Assembly: GCF_011008845.1 (NCBI RefSeq)
Contig: NZ_JAAIWM010000005.1
Coordinates: 62,001-126,000, forward strand
From: Bacillus mesophilus
Lineage (GTDB): Bacteria > Bacillota > Bacilli > Bacillales > SA4
DNA: 64,000 bases
Reading direction: 5' to 3'
A model generated the notes under the pieces. The model searched no databases. It was not told the origin of the DNA and saw only the letters and a program-made list of their open reading frames with translations. The first letter of the stretch is position 1; every line of letters begins with the position of its first letter. Of this stretch, positions 17,884 through 27,725 are shown piece after piece. Position numbers and translations under genes: made by a program.

Positions 17884-17920
17884 ATTAACGCATTGGGGGC
17901 CAGGCCCCCAATGCGTTAAT
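17884..17920. repeat. REP-like palindrome C (perfect)
   Basis: A perfect 37-nt palindrome: 18-nt arms ATTAACGCATTGGGGGCC and complement around a single A. It lies between the convergent RAYT and spoIID genes and could also terminate either transcript. Confidence 0.9.
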
Positions 17921-17942
17921 GGATAAAAACGCTATTTTTATG

Positions 17943-18974
17943 TTATTTACTATAGGCTGTAAGTTTATCTAGGTATGAATTAATGGGTGTGATTTCAATC
18001 CCTTGGTAGTAGTGGTTAATAATTTCTTGATATGTTTTTCCTTGTTGTGCCATTCCGTTTGCGCCGTACTGGCTCATTCCTACACCGTGTCCATAACCTT
18101 TAGTGGTAATAACGATATCATTACCTTTACGTTCCCATGTAAAGTCGGAGGAATATAGATCAAGTGCTTCACGAACTTCACGTCCTGTAAAGGTTTTGCC
18201 ACCAATTTTGACGGAGCCTACACGGTTTCCTTTTGTTCGTGAAGTGATTGTTCCAATTTCACTGCTATCCCCGATCTTTACGCCAAGCCCACTTTCAAAT
18301 TTACTAACTGGAATCGAAGTACTTACAATATATTTAGGAGATTGATCATCCCAAGGACTTTCTACGCTTTTTAAGTAAGGGTAGGGATTAGCCCAATAAT
18401 CTTCAGAGTTCTCGGTAAAGCCGTTACTTGTTGAAAAGAAAGAAGCTGTAATCGGTGTTCCTTCATGAGTAAGGATTTGACCCGATGTTTCGTTAACAGC
18501 TTTTGTTATTTTCTCTAGTCTTGTAGAAAATTCGTCTTTCCATATCTCTTTTAATTCACCATTGTCCTTATATACCTGGTGATTGATAGTATCGGTAACT
18601 TTTGCCGTTGATCCTTTTGGTACTCCTATGGCCTCTTCATTTAAAAGTTGTTGCACAATATATGTACGTGCGGCTAATGCTTGAGCTTTTAATGCTTCCA
18701 TTTCAAATTCCGCAGGCATCTCGGACGCAACAACACCTACTACATATTGCTCAATTGGTATTTCTTCAATAACCTTCTTCTCCGTTCGATAAACAGGAAC
18801 AGATACAGGTATAGCATTTTCGATTTCTGGTGTAGATAACACCTGAGGCTGTATATCTTCAACTAAAGACCCCTTTGTTCCCTCTGTAAAGGGTACGACT
18901 AATAATGTTGGAATAATTAGTGTGACAATAAATAAAATCGAGCCTATTACGATCATTGGTTTTAACGGTTTCAA
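17943..18974 (-). CDS. spoIID: stage II sporulation protein D (lytic transglycosylase)
   Basis: Membrane-anchored glycan-strand-cleaving enzyme of the DMP engulfment machine in the mother cell. N-terminal transmembrane helix (MIVIGSILFIVTLIIPTLLVV), then the SpoIID domain with catalytic Glu85 in VVASEMPAEF, LAARTYIVQQLL, and the C-terminal GYGHGVGMSQYGANGMA motif. I place the start at a TTG (18974), with GGAGG 8 nt upstream, giving 343 aa, the B. subtilis length; an in-frame TTG at 19004 and ATG at 18989 have poor sites. The predicted sigma-E promoter at 19018-19046 also favours the shorter form. Confidence 0.93.
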   Translation of the reverse strand: MKPLKPMIVIGSILFIVTLIIPTLLVVPFTEGTKGSLVEDIQPQVLSTPEIENAIPVSVPVYRTEKKVIEEIPIEQYVVGVVASEMPAEFEMEALKAQALAARTYIVQQLLNEEAIGVPKGSTAKVTDTINHQVYKDNGELKEIWKDEFSTRLEKITKAVNETSGQILTHEGTPITASFFSTSNGFTENSEDYWANPYPYLKSVESPWDDQSPKYIVSTSIPVSKFESGLGVKIGDSSEIGTITSRTKGNRVGSVKIGGKTFTGREVREALDLYSSDFTWERKGNDIVITTKGYGHGVGMSQYGANGMAQQGKTYQEIINHYYQGIEITPINSYLDKLTAYSK

Positions 18975-19017
18975 ATCTCCAGCCTCCATCCCTTTGTTTT
19001 TCAAGTTGCTTATTACA

Positions 19018-19046
19018 TTTTTATGGAGGTGGACAAACTATTATGA
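19018..19046 (-). promoter_or_regulatory. predicted sigma-E promoter of spoIID
   Basis: Minus-strand TCATAAT (-35, 19040-19046), 14-nt spacer, CATAAAAA (-10, 19018-19025), close to KMATATT / CATACAMT. It lies about 45 nt upstream of the chosen spoIID start, and spoIID is a known sigma-E gene in B. subtilis. Confidence 0.6.
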
Positions 19047-19183
19047 CTAAATCTCTTAACTCTTTTAAAACTTATTAATAGAGTTTCTTTTCTTTATAAA
19101 TACTTCGTTTTTCATCAGTCATACTGTATATTCAATTATTTTTAAACAATCACCTCTAAATCAAAACATCATACAACTTACCT

Positions 19184-19490
19184 TCACATTTTATTTAGAT
19201 ATGTAAAATTTTTAAAAAAAGTTTCATTATTAGCAGTTATTGTTATATAACAATGTTGATGGATTGTTCTAAACAATACAGAAGGTACAGAATATAAGAA
19301 TCCTTCATCAAATGCCTCACATCGTGTGCTACACAAATAGAGGATCCAGCTTATTTTGCAAGCGTGGCATAGCAGGACTACGGTTTTACCCCCCACAGGC
19401 TCTCTTAAGGAGCACACAGCAAGCCCACGAAAATCGAGCACCATAGAGTGACAGTCACTCAACATTGTTCAATTGCCCAAGCTGAAACTG
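19184..19490. other. unexplained G+C-richer palindromic island between spoIID and murAA
   Basis: In this AT-rich gap (18975-19645) the stretch ~19310-19475 is clearly richer in G+C and full of short complementary segments: GTGTGCT (19325-19331) pairs with AGCACAC (19411-19417); GCTT/AAGC around ATTTTGC near 19350; AGTGAC/GTCACT near 19447-19459; GCTC/GAGC near 19400. A 93-codon minus-strand frame crosses it but has no ribosome binding site and an atypical Cys-rich composition, so I do not call it a gene. A structured RNA or decayed element is possible; I recognise no known family. Confidence 0.4.
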
Positions 19491-19645
19491 CAGAAAAAAT
19501 TATTCTACACTAAGATCACCACATAAACAAAAAATATCAGAAAACTGATGTAATAGTACTGTAAGGAATTATTTATTTCCAAACGACATAGACTTAATTA
19601 ACTAACAACACTAACACCAAAGCACTATATGGAGTTTTTTCATAA

Positions 19646-19676
19646 ATAAAAAAGGAAGCCAGTTTGGCTCCCTTAA
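19646..19676 (-). terminator. terminator of murAA
   Basis: On the minus strand GGGAGCCA ... TGGCTTCC hairpin followed by TTTTTT, directly after the murAA stop codon. Confidence 0.8.
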
Positions 19677-19679
19677 CTT

Positions 19680-20990
19680 TTAAGCATTTAGATCTGAAGT
19701 TTTTGCTTCTTGTTCCACAATGCTTTGCTCTTCTTCTACAATTCGTTCAATGTCTGCACCTAATCCAGCTAGTTTTTGGTGGAAGTTTACATATCCACGG
19801 TCGAGATGCTTTAGCTCGCCTACACGAGTGTATCCATCTGCGACAAGGCCGGCAATGATTAGAGCTGCACCTGCACGAAGGTCTGTAGCAGACACTTCTG
19901 CTCCTTGAAGGGTACCCGGACCGTTAATAATCACAGATCGACCTTCAATTTTAATTTCACCGTTCATACGGCGGAATTCTTCAACGTGCATAAAACGATT
20001 TTCGAAAACTGTTTCTGTAATCATACTCGTGCCTTTTGCCTTAAGCAATAAAGCCATCATTTGTGACTGCATATCAGTCGGGAAACCAGGATGTGGCATC
20101 GTTTTTAAATCGACTGCCTTAAGTGTTTCAGGACCGATGATACGTAGACCATCTTCTTCTTCCTGAATGATTACACCCATTTCTTCTAGCTTCGCGATTA
20201 AAGAACTTAAATGCTCAGGAACAGCACCTTGAACATATACATTTCCTCCCGTAATCGCTGCAGCTACCATAAAGGTTCCTGCTTCAACACGGTCTGGAAT
20301 CACGCTATGTTCCGCTCCAGATAATTGGTCAACACCTTCAATTTTAATGGTACCTGTTCCAGCACCACGGATTTTCGCACCCATCTTGTTTAGATAGTTT
20401 GCTAAATCTACAATCTCAGGTTCTTTCGCACAATTTTCTAGAATTGTCGTTCCTTTTGCTAAAGTAGCAGCCATCATGACGTTTTCAGTTGCACCAACGC
20501 TTGGTGTATCGAAATAAACTTTTGCACCAACAAGTCTGCCATTTACTTCAGCTTCGATATAACCGTTACCAACCTTCACTTTCGCGCCCATTGCTTCAAA
20601 GCCCTTTAAGTGTTGGTCGATTGGTCTAGAACCAATTGCACAACCACCTGGTAAGGCAATTCTTGCTTTACCGTTACGTGCAAGTAATGAACCCATTACT
20701 AGGACAGATGCTCTCATCTTGCGTACATATTCAAAAGGAGCTTCTGTTGTTAAATTTTTTGTCGCATCTACTGTAATCTGACCGTTCTCAAACGTAACAT
20801 CGGCATTTAGCTGTCTTAACACTTCATTAATCGTATAAACATCAGAAAGCTCCGGCACATCCGAAATAATACTTTTACCTTCTTTTGCTAATATGGATGC
20901 AGCGATAACAGGCAAAACGGCGTTTTTTGCTCCTTCAACTTTAACTGTTCCGTTTAATTGCCTTCCGCCACGGACGATGATTTTTTCCAA
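19680..20990 (-). CDS. murAA: UDP-N-acetylglucosamine 1-carboxyvinyltransferase MurAA
   Basis: First committed step of peptidoglycan synthesis: transfers enolpyruvate from PEP to UDP-GlcNAc in the cytoplasm; target of fosfomycin. 436 aa with N-terminal [20 protein letters not shown], the catalytic Cys117 in [15 protein letters not shown], and [11 protein letters not shown]. Starts at TTG (20988-20990) behind GGAGGGG. Called MurAA rather than MurAB because of its position next to spoIID and ywzB; the paralogue murAB lies at 58-59 kb. Monocistronic by its own terminator. Confidence 0.95.
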   Translation of the reverse strand: MEKIIVRGGRQLNGTVKVEGAKNAVLPVIAASILAKEGKSIISDVPELSDVYTINEVLRQLNADVTFENGQITVDATKNLTTEAPFEYVRKMRASVLVMGSLLARNGKARIALPGGCAIGSRPIDQHLKGFEAMGAKVKVGNGYIEAEVNGRLVGAKVYFDTPSVGATENVMMAATLAKGTTILENCAKEPEIVDLANYLNKMGAKIRGAGTGTIKIEGVDQLSGAEHSVIPDRVEAGTFMVAAAITGGNVYVQGAVPEHLSSLIAKLEEMGVIIQEEEDGLRIIGPETLKAVDLKTMPHPGFPTDMQSQMMALLLKAKGTSMITETVFENRFMHVEEFRRMNGEIKIEGRSVIINGPGTLQGAEVSATDLRAGAALIIAGLVADGYTRVGELKHLDRGYVNFHQKLAGLGADIERIVEEEQSIVEQEAKTSDLNA

Positions 20991-21577
20991 GGTTATTCCC
21001 CTCCGCGTCCAATTTCTCTATATTCATATTCATCTCAAAACGATGGTGTTCCTACCAAGAGGCAAGAAAACCGCCCAACGTTGCTTTATAAGATCTCTTA
21101 TTTTTCACGTTAATTAGATCTTTCTTTCCACAATCTTAGTATATGCAGTAGGAGAGCCAAATGTCTCTTTACTCTAGATTTTCGTTAACTAACAAAGATT
21201 TTCGCTCGAAAGTCCACTTTAAATGAAAAACCATAAAACCTATTCAATCTTATCATTGATTTTCACGTATATACAAGATAATTTTTGTAAAAAAACAAGG
21301 AAGATTGTCATTATTTGTATGAACTAAACAGGACAAAAGGCTCAGTTCCAACCGCTAATTACTACATGATAGAGTACGTGTGGTAGTAAAATTTTTTGAG
21401 GGTAAACAGCTTCTTAATTCATTAGACGTAATGTTACGAGATTAAGTTACTTAATATTATCCTATTAGCTTTCTTACATTTCGTTCCCGCTCTCGCTTTC
21501 TCCTTACATTCATTTTTAACCAAGAAAGTGTTCAACATACGTGGAAAAAGTCGTCATTTCAATACATTAGTGGACAT
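20991..21577. other. intergenic gap where B. subtilis has ywmB; no gene seen
   Basis: This AT-rich stretch holds the murAA upstream region but no convincing ORF on either strand, no strong hairpin and no recognisable repeat. In B. subtilis ywmB lies between ywzB and murAA; it is absent here. Confidence 0.6.
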
Positions 21578-21609
21578 ATAAAAAACCCATACCTTTATAG
21601 AATATGGGC
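21578..21609 (-). terminator. terminator of ywzB
   Basis: On the minus strand CCCATA ... TATGGG hairpin followed by TTTTTT, just beyond the ywzB stop codon. Confidence 0.75.
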
Positions 21610-21618
21610 GAATGCCTG

Positions 21619-21855
21619 CTAAAATAACAATGGAATTTGCTGTGACCATAATAAATAATCAAGGAAAAAGTTACTAACAGATGTCCCAATTGTAATGGTT
21701 AATAAAATTAAAATAACACGTGCTTGGTAAACATGATTGGGTTTAATAAGAACCTCAAATCTAACTGCTTGAAGTGCCCACCAAGTGATCGTAATAAATA
21801 ATAAATGAGAAATGATACTGATCAGAGCTTGCTGCCCAAAAAACTGATCAACCAT
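21619..21855 (-). CDS. ywzB: DUF1146 integral membrane protein YwzB
   Basis: A 78-aa protein with two hydrophobic segments (LISIISHLLFITITWWAL and ARVILILLTITIGTSVSNF), an aromatic ...WWALQAVRFE turn and a short tail, matching the DUF1146/YwzB family that sits near murAA in bacilli. Start with GAGGGGG. Located 88 nt after the end of the nuo operon and separated from it by a terminator. Function unknown; the family is conserved beside the atp operon or nuo operon. Confidence 0.8.
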   Translation of the reverse strand: MVDQFFGQQALISIISHLLFITITWWALQAVRFEVLIKPNHVYQARVILILLTITIGTSVSNFFLDYLLWSQQIPLLF

Positions 21856-21904
21856 GAAACAACCCCCTCTTTGTACCTATTCTTGTGACAGGTATAACTT
21901 AAAA

Positions 21905-21940
21905 AATAGAACAAGAGGCCTAGTCAGCCTCTCGTTCTAC
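21905..21940 (-). terminator. terminator of the nuo operon
   Basis: On the minus strand AGAACGAGAGGC ... GCCTCTTGTTCT with one mismatch, followed by ATTTTTTA, directly after nuoN. Confidence 0.85.
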
Positions 21941-21943
21941 TCT

Positions 21944-23446
21944 TTATTGAAAAAAGTCTATGCTAAAATGACCGTGTTGATGGAATACATCAAGTGCTAA
22001 GTTAGGGAAGATTCCTAATCCAATTGTTCCAATCACACAGATTACAATTAACAATGCGGTGCTAAATGGGAACTTAATTGGTTCTGAATCATTTGCTGGA
22101 CGGAAGAAAATCTGTCCAAGTAACCCGAAGTAATATACATAAGAAATAACAGTTACTCCGACCATAATACTAACTAACAAATACTGCTCCATTAAAAGTG
22201 CTCCTGTAAAGATGTTTAACTTTGCAATGAATCCTGCAGTACCAGGAATTCCTGCTAAGGAAACAATAAATACTCCAAAGGCTAACGCTAATAATGGTGA
22301 TTTTCGATATAGACCTGTGAATTCACTAATATCTTCTTTTCCTGTTTTAGATATAACAAGCTGAAGAATGGCAAATGCACCAAAGTTCATCAAGCCGTAC
22401 GCTAATAAGTAGAACCAGATAGAGTCTAACATGATTGGAGACAATGCCATAAATGCAACTAGTACATAACCGGCATGAGCAATACTTGAATAAGCGAATA
22501 GACGCTTTACATTACGCTGACGTAGCGCAATCGTATTCCCTACAATCATGGTTATAGCTGCGATGATTGCAATATAGTCCCCCATAGAGACGATTAAACT
22601 TGTCGTTCCACCTTCTGCTGGTGTTTTTGAAAATAGAGTTAAGAAAATCCTTAGAATAATCACAAACCCTGCTGTTTTCGAAACAACACTTAGGAACGCC
22701 GTTACAGGCATTGGTGATCCTTCATATACATCAGGTGCCCACATATGGAATGGTGCTGATGCTAGCTTAAACGATAACCCAATGAACACCATTGCAAAAG
22801 CAATTGCTGCTATATATTGGTGATCCTCTGATAGAAGTCCGCCAAGTCTTTGACTAATGACGATTAAATTCGTCGATCCTGTTAATCCATAGATATAGCT
22901 CATTCCGAACAATACGATAGCGGTAGAAATACCACCGTTGATCACATATTTCATCGCTGCTTCGTTTGAAGGTAAATGCTTCTTTCTCAGACCAGCTAGA
23001 ATATATGACGAAATGGATAATAACTCAAGACCTACAAATAATGTAATTAAATCACCACTTGATGCCATGATCATAGCACCTAATAAAGCAGTTAAGAATA
23101 AGTAGTAAAACTCGCCTCTGTACTCAAGCTTTTCTCTTGGGTCATAATCTGCTGCTAAAAGCATCACAAATGCTCCACCTATTAACAGAAGAATTTTGAA
23201 AAGCTTAGAAAAAGAATCAAGTCGATACGTATTTTCTAAGATTTGAACTGCTGGATCTCCTAGCTGCATAAATAACATACCAAGAGCCACGATAATTCCA
23301 GCTAAGCCTAGCCATGCAAACTGTTTACGATCAATACTTGGCTTTAAGAATAAATCAAGTAGAGAGAGAAGGGTGGCAACACCTAGGATGATGAATTCAG
23401 GTGCCATTGCTCCCCATTCAAAGCTTAGTAGTGTTTGTGTATCCAT
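21944..23446 (-). CDS. nuoN: NADH-quinone oxidoreductase-type complex I, subunit N
   Basis: A 500-aa antiporter-like proton-pumping subunit (Mrp/ND2 type) with about 14 transmembrane segments. Family features include VGLELLSISSYILAGL, the broken-helix region KLASAPFHMWAPDVYEGSPM with the key Lys, and RLFAYSSIAHAGYVLV. Last gene of the operon, 4 nt after nuoM, with AGGAGG upstream and a terminator downstream. Confidence 0.95.
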   Translation of the reverse strand: MDTQTLLSFEWGAMAPEFIILGVATLLSLLDLFLKPSIDRKQFAWLGLAGIIVALGMLFMQLGDPAVQILENTYRLDSFSKLFKILLLIGGAFVMLLAADYDPREKLEYRGEFYYLFLTALLGAMIMASSGDLITLFVGLELLSISSYILAGLRKKHLPSNEAAMKYVINGGISTAIVLFGMSYIYGLTGSTNLIVISQRLGGLLSEDHQYIAAIAFAMVFIGLSFKLASAPFHMWAPDVYEGSPMPVTAFLSVVSKTAGFVIILRIFLTLFSKTPAEGGTTSLIVSMGDYIAIIAAITMIVGNTIALRQRNVKRLFAYSSIAHAGYVLVAFMALSPIMLDSIWFYLLAYGLMNFGAFAILQLVISKTGKEDISEFTGLYRKSPLLALAFGVFIVSLAGIPGTAGFIAKLNIFTGALLMEQYLLVSIMVGVTVISYVYYFGLLGQIFFRPANDSEPIKFPFSTALLIVICVIGTIGLGIFPNLALDVFHQHGHFSIDFFQ

Positions 23447-23450
23447 CCCC

Positions 23451-24977
23451 TCAACCTCCTATTCCTAACATGATGGTTTCAACCGTAGATTGTAAAGGTA
23501 CAGTTAACAGTGAAGGATATACACCAATTAAGATAATTAATCCTAATAGGACAAACACTGGTACCAATTCAACACCCTTTATATCAGGTGCATCTTCTAT
23601 TTTTTCATGTAATGGACCAAACGTCATACTCAGAACAGCACGTAATAAATAAACAGCTGTCATAATAATCCCGATCGTTCCGATTGCCGCCAGAATCGGC
23701 ATTGTTTTAAATAATCCTAAAAATGCCATAAATTCACTAACAAACCCTGACATCCCAGGTAAACCAAGCGATGCCATTGCACCTGTTAAAAGGAATCCAG
23801 CAGTTAAAGGCATTATCTTTGCGACCCCACTTAAACGTCCTAGTGTTGTAGTGTGAACACGCTCGTAAAGGACTCCTACGAGGAAGAACAATAATGCTGA
23901 TATTAATCCATGTGATACAACCTGGAAGATTGCCCCCTGAATCCCAGCTTCATTTAATGCTCCTAATCCTATTAAGACAATTCCCATATGAGAAATACTC
24001 GAGTAAGCTAGAACCATCTTAAAGTCATCTTGGATAAACGCTAAAAATGCACCATATAATAGGTTGATAACACCTAGAATCGCAAGAATAACCGCAAATG
24101 ACTGATATTCACCCGGAAATAATCCTGCTCCAAAACGGATTAATCCGAATGCTCCGATCTTTAAAAGGATCCCTGAGTGAAGCATAACAATAGATGGTGG
24201 TGCTTGAACGTGTACACGTAGCATCCAGCTATGCAACGGGAAGATTGGAAGCTTTACCCCAAAAGCAATCACTAAACTAATGAATAGACCCCATCTAATT
24301 TCCGAGGTAAATGGTAGAACAAGCTGTTCTGGATCATATTCACCATTTAAAATTTGTCCTAGCAAGTCAATATTAGTTGTCCCTGTTCTTGCAAACAAAA
24401 CAATAATAACAACAAGTAAGATAGCAGAACCAATACCGTTATAAATTAAGTAGCTATAAGCTGCTTTTTCTCTGTCAAAATAACCCCATTTTCCAATTAG
24501 GAAAAACATTGGAATTAACGTAAGTTCAAAGAAGATAAAGAATAAGATTAGGTTTTCTGCTGCAAAGACTCCAAGCATACCGATTTCAAGTAAAAGAAAT
24601 AGTAAGAAATAACCTTTCCATTCCTTTTTAATATGAATCGCTGCAATGGAAGATAATGTAGCTAAAATAGTTGTTAACAGCAATAAGATTAGTGAAAAGC
24701 CATCAACACCTAATTCATAATCAATTGCAAATAATCGACCCTTAAACACTTCAAAGTTACCAATTTGTATCCACTCATATACCTCAGAAAAAGAGCTTAA
24801 TGCTCTACCTGAAAGGTATTGTCCGTAAATTATAAGAGCAAGACCTAATGGTAGCAAAGTACTTAGAAAGCCAACTAATTTTAAAGTTTTCTCCTCTGTT
24901 TTAGGTATAAATGTCAGCACAAGCATACCGAGGATTGGGGAGAAAATTAAGAGTGAAAGTAGAAATGACTCATTCAT
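23451..24977 (-). CDS. nuoM: complex I subunit M
   Basis: A 508-aa antiporter-like proton-pumping membrane subunit (ND4 type). Motifs: FFELTLIPMFFLIGKWG with the conserved membrane Glu, VKLPIFPLHSWMLRVHVQAP with the pumping Lys region, and LAYSSISHMGIVLIG. The ATG overlaps the nuoL stop by 4 nt, indicating translational coupling. Confidence 0.95.
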   Translation of the reverse strand: MNESFLLSLLIFSPILGMLVLTFIPKTEEKTLKLVGFLSTLLPLGLALIIYGQYLSGRALSSFSEVYEWIQIGNFEVFKGRLFAIDYELGVDGFSLILLLLTTILATLSSIAAIHIKKEWKGYFLLFLLLEIGMLGVFAAENLILFFIFFELTLIPMFFLIGKWGYFDREKAAYSYLIYNGIGSAILLVVIIVLFARTGTTNIDLLGQILNGEYDPEQLVLPFTSEIRWGLFISLVIAFGVKLPIFPLHSWMLRVHVQAPPSIVMLHSGILLKIGAFGLIRFGAGLFPGEYQSFAVILAILGVINLLYGAFLAFIQDDFKMVLAYSSISHMGIVLIGLGALNEAGIQGAIFQVVSHGLISALLFFLVGVLYERVHTTTLGRLSGVAKIMPLTAGFLLTGAMASLGLPGMSGFVSEFMAFLGLFKTMPILAAIGTIGIIMTAVYLLRAVLSMTFGPLHEKIEDAPDIKGVELVPVFVLLGLIILIGVYPSLLTVPLQSTVETIMLGIGG

Positions 24978-26839
24978 CCTAAATACCCCCCTACAAATGC
25001 ATATACAAGCAGGAATAAAGCTAAACCAACGAATGCCACTGCACCATAAGTTTGCACTTGCCCATTATGAGCCGCAGAACCAACTTTGCTAAACGTATTA
25101 ACAAGTGCTTTTATTCCATTAATGATTCCTTCAATAATGAAGATTTCAATATACTTTAAGAATAAGCTAAACGTTTTTGTTGCATATACCACTGTCATTT
25201 TGTAAAACTCATCAACGAAGTATTTGTTATACAGAATTCCATATCCAGTTGGAAATGTAGCACTTAACCAATCTCGACGAATCGTCTTGTTTCCATAAAT
25301 CATATAAGCTAACAAAATTCCTCCGACTGACACGATTGTAGCAACTGCCATAATCCAAAGCGGAGCTTCGTGATGACCTCCAAGTGCATGGTTATCAGCT
25401 GTTAGCCAATCGCCAAGAAACGTTCCAAACCATGGCGTATTCACATATCCCGCAAAAACAGCTAGAACTCCAAGAATGATCATTGGGAATGTCATAACAG
25501 CTGGTGATTCATGAACGTGCTTTTGGTTTCCACGAGGATTACCGGTAAACACCATAAAGAATAATCTAAACATATAGAATGCTGTGAAGAAGGCTGCAAT
25601 AATTGCTAATATGAATAATCCATAATTCCCATGTGCCCAAGTCACAACAAGAATTTCTTCCTTACTAAAAAATCCAGAAAATAACGGGACACCACTAATA
25701 GCAAGTGTTCCTATTAAGAAAAGTGGTGCTGTTACACGAAGCTTTTTCCAAAGCCCGCCCATTTCCTCAATGTTTTGATTATGGACAGCATGAATGACAC
25801 TTCCCGCTGCAAGGAATAACAAGGCCTTAAAGAAAGCATGTGTCATTAAGTGGAATACACCTGCAACATAGCCTGCAGAACCTAATGCAAGCATCATATA
25901 TCCCAGCTGACTCACAGTCGAATAAGCAAGTACACGTTTAATATCTGTTTGAACTAAACCAATGGATGCAGCAAATATAGCTGTAAAAGCACCAATTGCA
26001 GCCACTGTGTATAGTGCTGTTTCACTTGCAGCGAATAATGGAAATAATGCTGCTACTAAGTACACACCAGCAGCTACCATGGTCGCAGCATGAATTAGTG
26101 CCGACACTGGCGTTGGACCTTCCATTGCATCAGGAAGCCAAGTATGAAGTGGGAACTGACCTGATTTACCAATCGCCCCAATAAATATTAAAATCGCTGT
26201 TAACGTGATCATTTCATATGAGATGGCACCTGCATCAACTGCTGCAAAGATATCATCATATTCAAAGCTACCCACCTGCCAAAAAAGAAGGATCATCCCG
26301 ATTAGTAATCCAACATCACCAATACGTGTCATGATAAATGCTTTTTTTGCAGCTGCTTTAGCTTCATTTTTATAGAAGTAGAAACCGATTAGTAAAAATG
26401 AGCCCAAACCAACTAGCTCCCAGAAAATATACGTTTGCAACAGGTTGGGTGAAAGTACCAGCCCTAACATTGCGAATGTAAATAAGCCTAAATAGGCGAA
26501 AAACACATGAATTCGTTCGTCATCATGCATATAACCTTTTGAATACATATGTACTAAGAAACTAACAAGAGAAACAATAAATAACATTAATGCATTTAAT
26601 TGATTCACTTCAAAGCCTGCTGTCAGTTGGATTTCTCCGATTGTTAACCACGTAAATTCTGTTTTTACATTTGGTGACGTAAACCTAGTAACTAGGACAA
26701 TAACAGAATAGACTAAAGCGATTAACGTGAACAGCATGCCTACATATGCACTTCCTTCTTTCATCCGTTTGCCGATTAGAAGTAGTGTTAAAAAGGAGGC
26801 AAGCGGAAAAAGCGGTATTAACCATGCCATTTCCATCAT
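24974..26839 (-). CDS. nuoL: complex I subunit L
   Basis: A 621-aa antiporter-like subunit (ND5 type) whose C-terminal lateral helix bridges M and N. Motifs: FFAYLGLFTFAMLGLVLSPN, FWELVGLGSFLLIGFYF with the key Glu, KSGQFPLHTWLPDAMEGPTP with the Lys, VLAYSTVSQLGYMMLALG and FFSGFFSKEEIL. I start at ATG 26839 (MMEMAWLIPLFPL); an earlier ATG at 26863 has no ribosome binding site, though the spacing from AAGGGG to 26839 is long (about 12 nt). It follows nuoK by about 59 nt. Confidence 0.95.
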   Translation of the reverse strand: MMEMAWLIPLFPLASFLTLLLIGKRMKEGSAYVGMLFTLIALVYSVIVLVTRFTSPNVKTEFTWLTIGEIQLTAGFEVNQLNALMLFIVSLVSFLVHMYSKGYMHDDERIHVFFAYLGLFTFAMLGLVLSPNLLQTYIFWELVGLGSFLLIGFYFYKNEAKAAAKKAFIMTRIGDVGLLIGMILLFWQVGSFEYDDIFAAVDAGAISYEMITLTAILIFIGAIGKSGQFPLHTWLPDAMEGPTPVSALIHAATMVAAGVYLVAALFPLFAASETALYTVAAIGAFTAIFAASIGLVQTDIKRVLAYSTVSQLGYMMLALGSAGYVAGVFHLMTHAFFKALLFLAAGSVIHAVHNQNIEEMGGLWKKLRVTAPLFLIGTLAISGVPLFSGFFSKEEILVVTWAHGNYGLFILAIIAAFFTAFYMFRLFFMVFTGNPRGNQKHVHESPAVMTFPMIILGVLAVFAGYVNTPWFGTFLGDWLTADNHALGGHHEAPLWIMAVATIVSVGGILLAYMIYGNKTIRRDWLSATFPTGYGILYNKYFVDEFYKMTVVYATKTFSLFLKYIEIFIIEGIINGIKALVNTFSKVGSAAHNGQVQTYGAVAFVGLALFLLVYAFVGGYLG

Positions 26840-26898
26840 TTGTATCACAATCCCCTTTTTCATTGTATAGGAGTTAAATTCGTACTGATTAATCAGAC

Positions 26899-27213
26899 TT
26901 ATTTCTTCAATAAATTCATTTCATCCACGTTAACCGTTGAGCGGTTACGATATAGTGCGATTAAGATAGCAAGACCTACTGCTGCCTCTGCTGCTGCAAT
27001 GGCAATCGAAAACAAGGCAAAAATTTGACCTGAAATGCCAGGGATCATTCCATATTTACTAAATGCCACTAAATTAATATTAGCAGCGTTTAACATTAAC
27101 TCAACGGAGATCAAGACAATGACAGTATTACGCTTTGTTAGAGCTCCATATAGTCCAATACAAAATAGAATTAAAGCTAAGACGAGGTAGGCAGATAACG
27201 GCACTGAACTCAT
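26899..27213 (-). CDS. nuoK: complex I subunit K
   Basis: A 104-aa, three-helix membrane subunit (ND4L). Contains the conserved buried Glu in [19 protein letters not shown] and a second Glu in [14 protein letters not shown], both in the proton path. Overlaps nuoJ by 4 nt (ATGA). Confidence 0.95.
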   Translation of the reverse strand: MSSVPLSAYLVLALILFCIGLYGALTKRNTVIVLISVELMLNAANINLVAFSKYGMIPGISGQIFALFSIAIAAAEAAVGLAILIALYRNRSTVNVDEMNLLKK

Positions 27214-27725
27214 TTGTCATTATCCTCCTTTTTATCATCTTTTTTCGCTAATACGATTGCACCGATTAAAGCAACAAGTAGGATTACCGACGTTAATTCA
27301 AAAGGAATCACATACTCTGAATATAACGCAATTCCAATTTGCTTCGTATTTTCTACATGAAGGTCAGTTGCTTGATTAGGAAATTCAAGATTATAAATAC
27401 CAAAGTATACGGAAATCGCAAAAGCAGCAATCCCACCAAGTATTAATAGCCTTTTCCCTAAGCTAGACTTGGGTTCGCTCGTATCATTATGCCTAGTTAA
27501 CATGATTCCAAAAAGCATAATGATCGTGATCGCTCCTGAATAGATTAGGATTTGTACTGCTGCCAAAAACTCGGCTGACAGCAGTATAAAGATTCCAGCA
27601 ATGCTAATGAACGTGAAAACTAATGCAATCACCATATGAACGACTTGCGTAAGGTTGATCATGAGAACGCCGCCTGCAATAGCGATTAATGCTAAGACTA
27701 AAAATGCTATAAACTCGCCACTCAT
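27210..27725 (-). CDS. nuoJ: complex I subunit J
   Basis: A 171-aa, five-helix membrane subunit (ND6) with the conserved pi-bulge helix region [20 protein letters not shown], followed by the variable loop and a last helix. The C-terminus is highly charged ([11 protein letters not shown]). Overlaps nuoI by 4 nt and nuoK by 4 nt, so the genes are translationally coupled. Confidence 0.95.
   Translation of the reverse strand: MSGEFIAFLVLALIAIAGGVLMINLTQVVHMVIALVFTFISIAGIFILLSAEFLAAVQILIYSGAITIIMLFGIMLTRHNDTSEPKSSLGKRLLILGGIAAFAISVYFGIYNLEFPNQATDLHVENTKQIGIALYSEYVIPFELTSVILLVALIGAIVLAKKDDKKEDNDK

Noticed and set aside
19184..19465. 93-codon minus-strand ORF as a gene
   Set aside because: No ribosome binding site, Cys-rich atypical composition and overlap with palindromic segments; more likely chance within a structured island.
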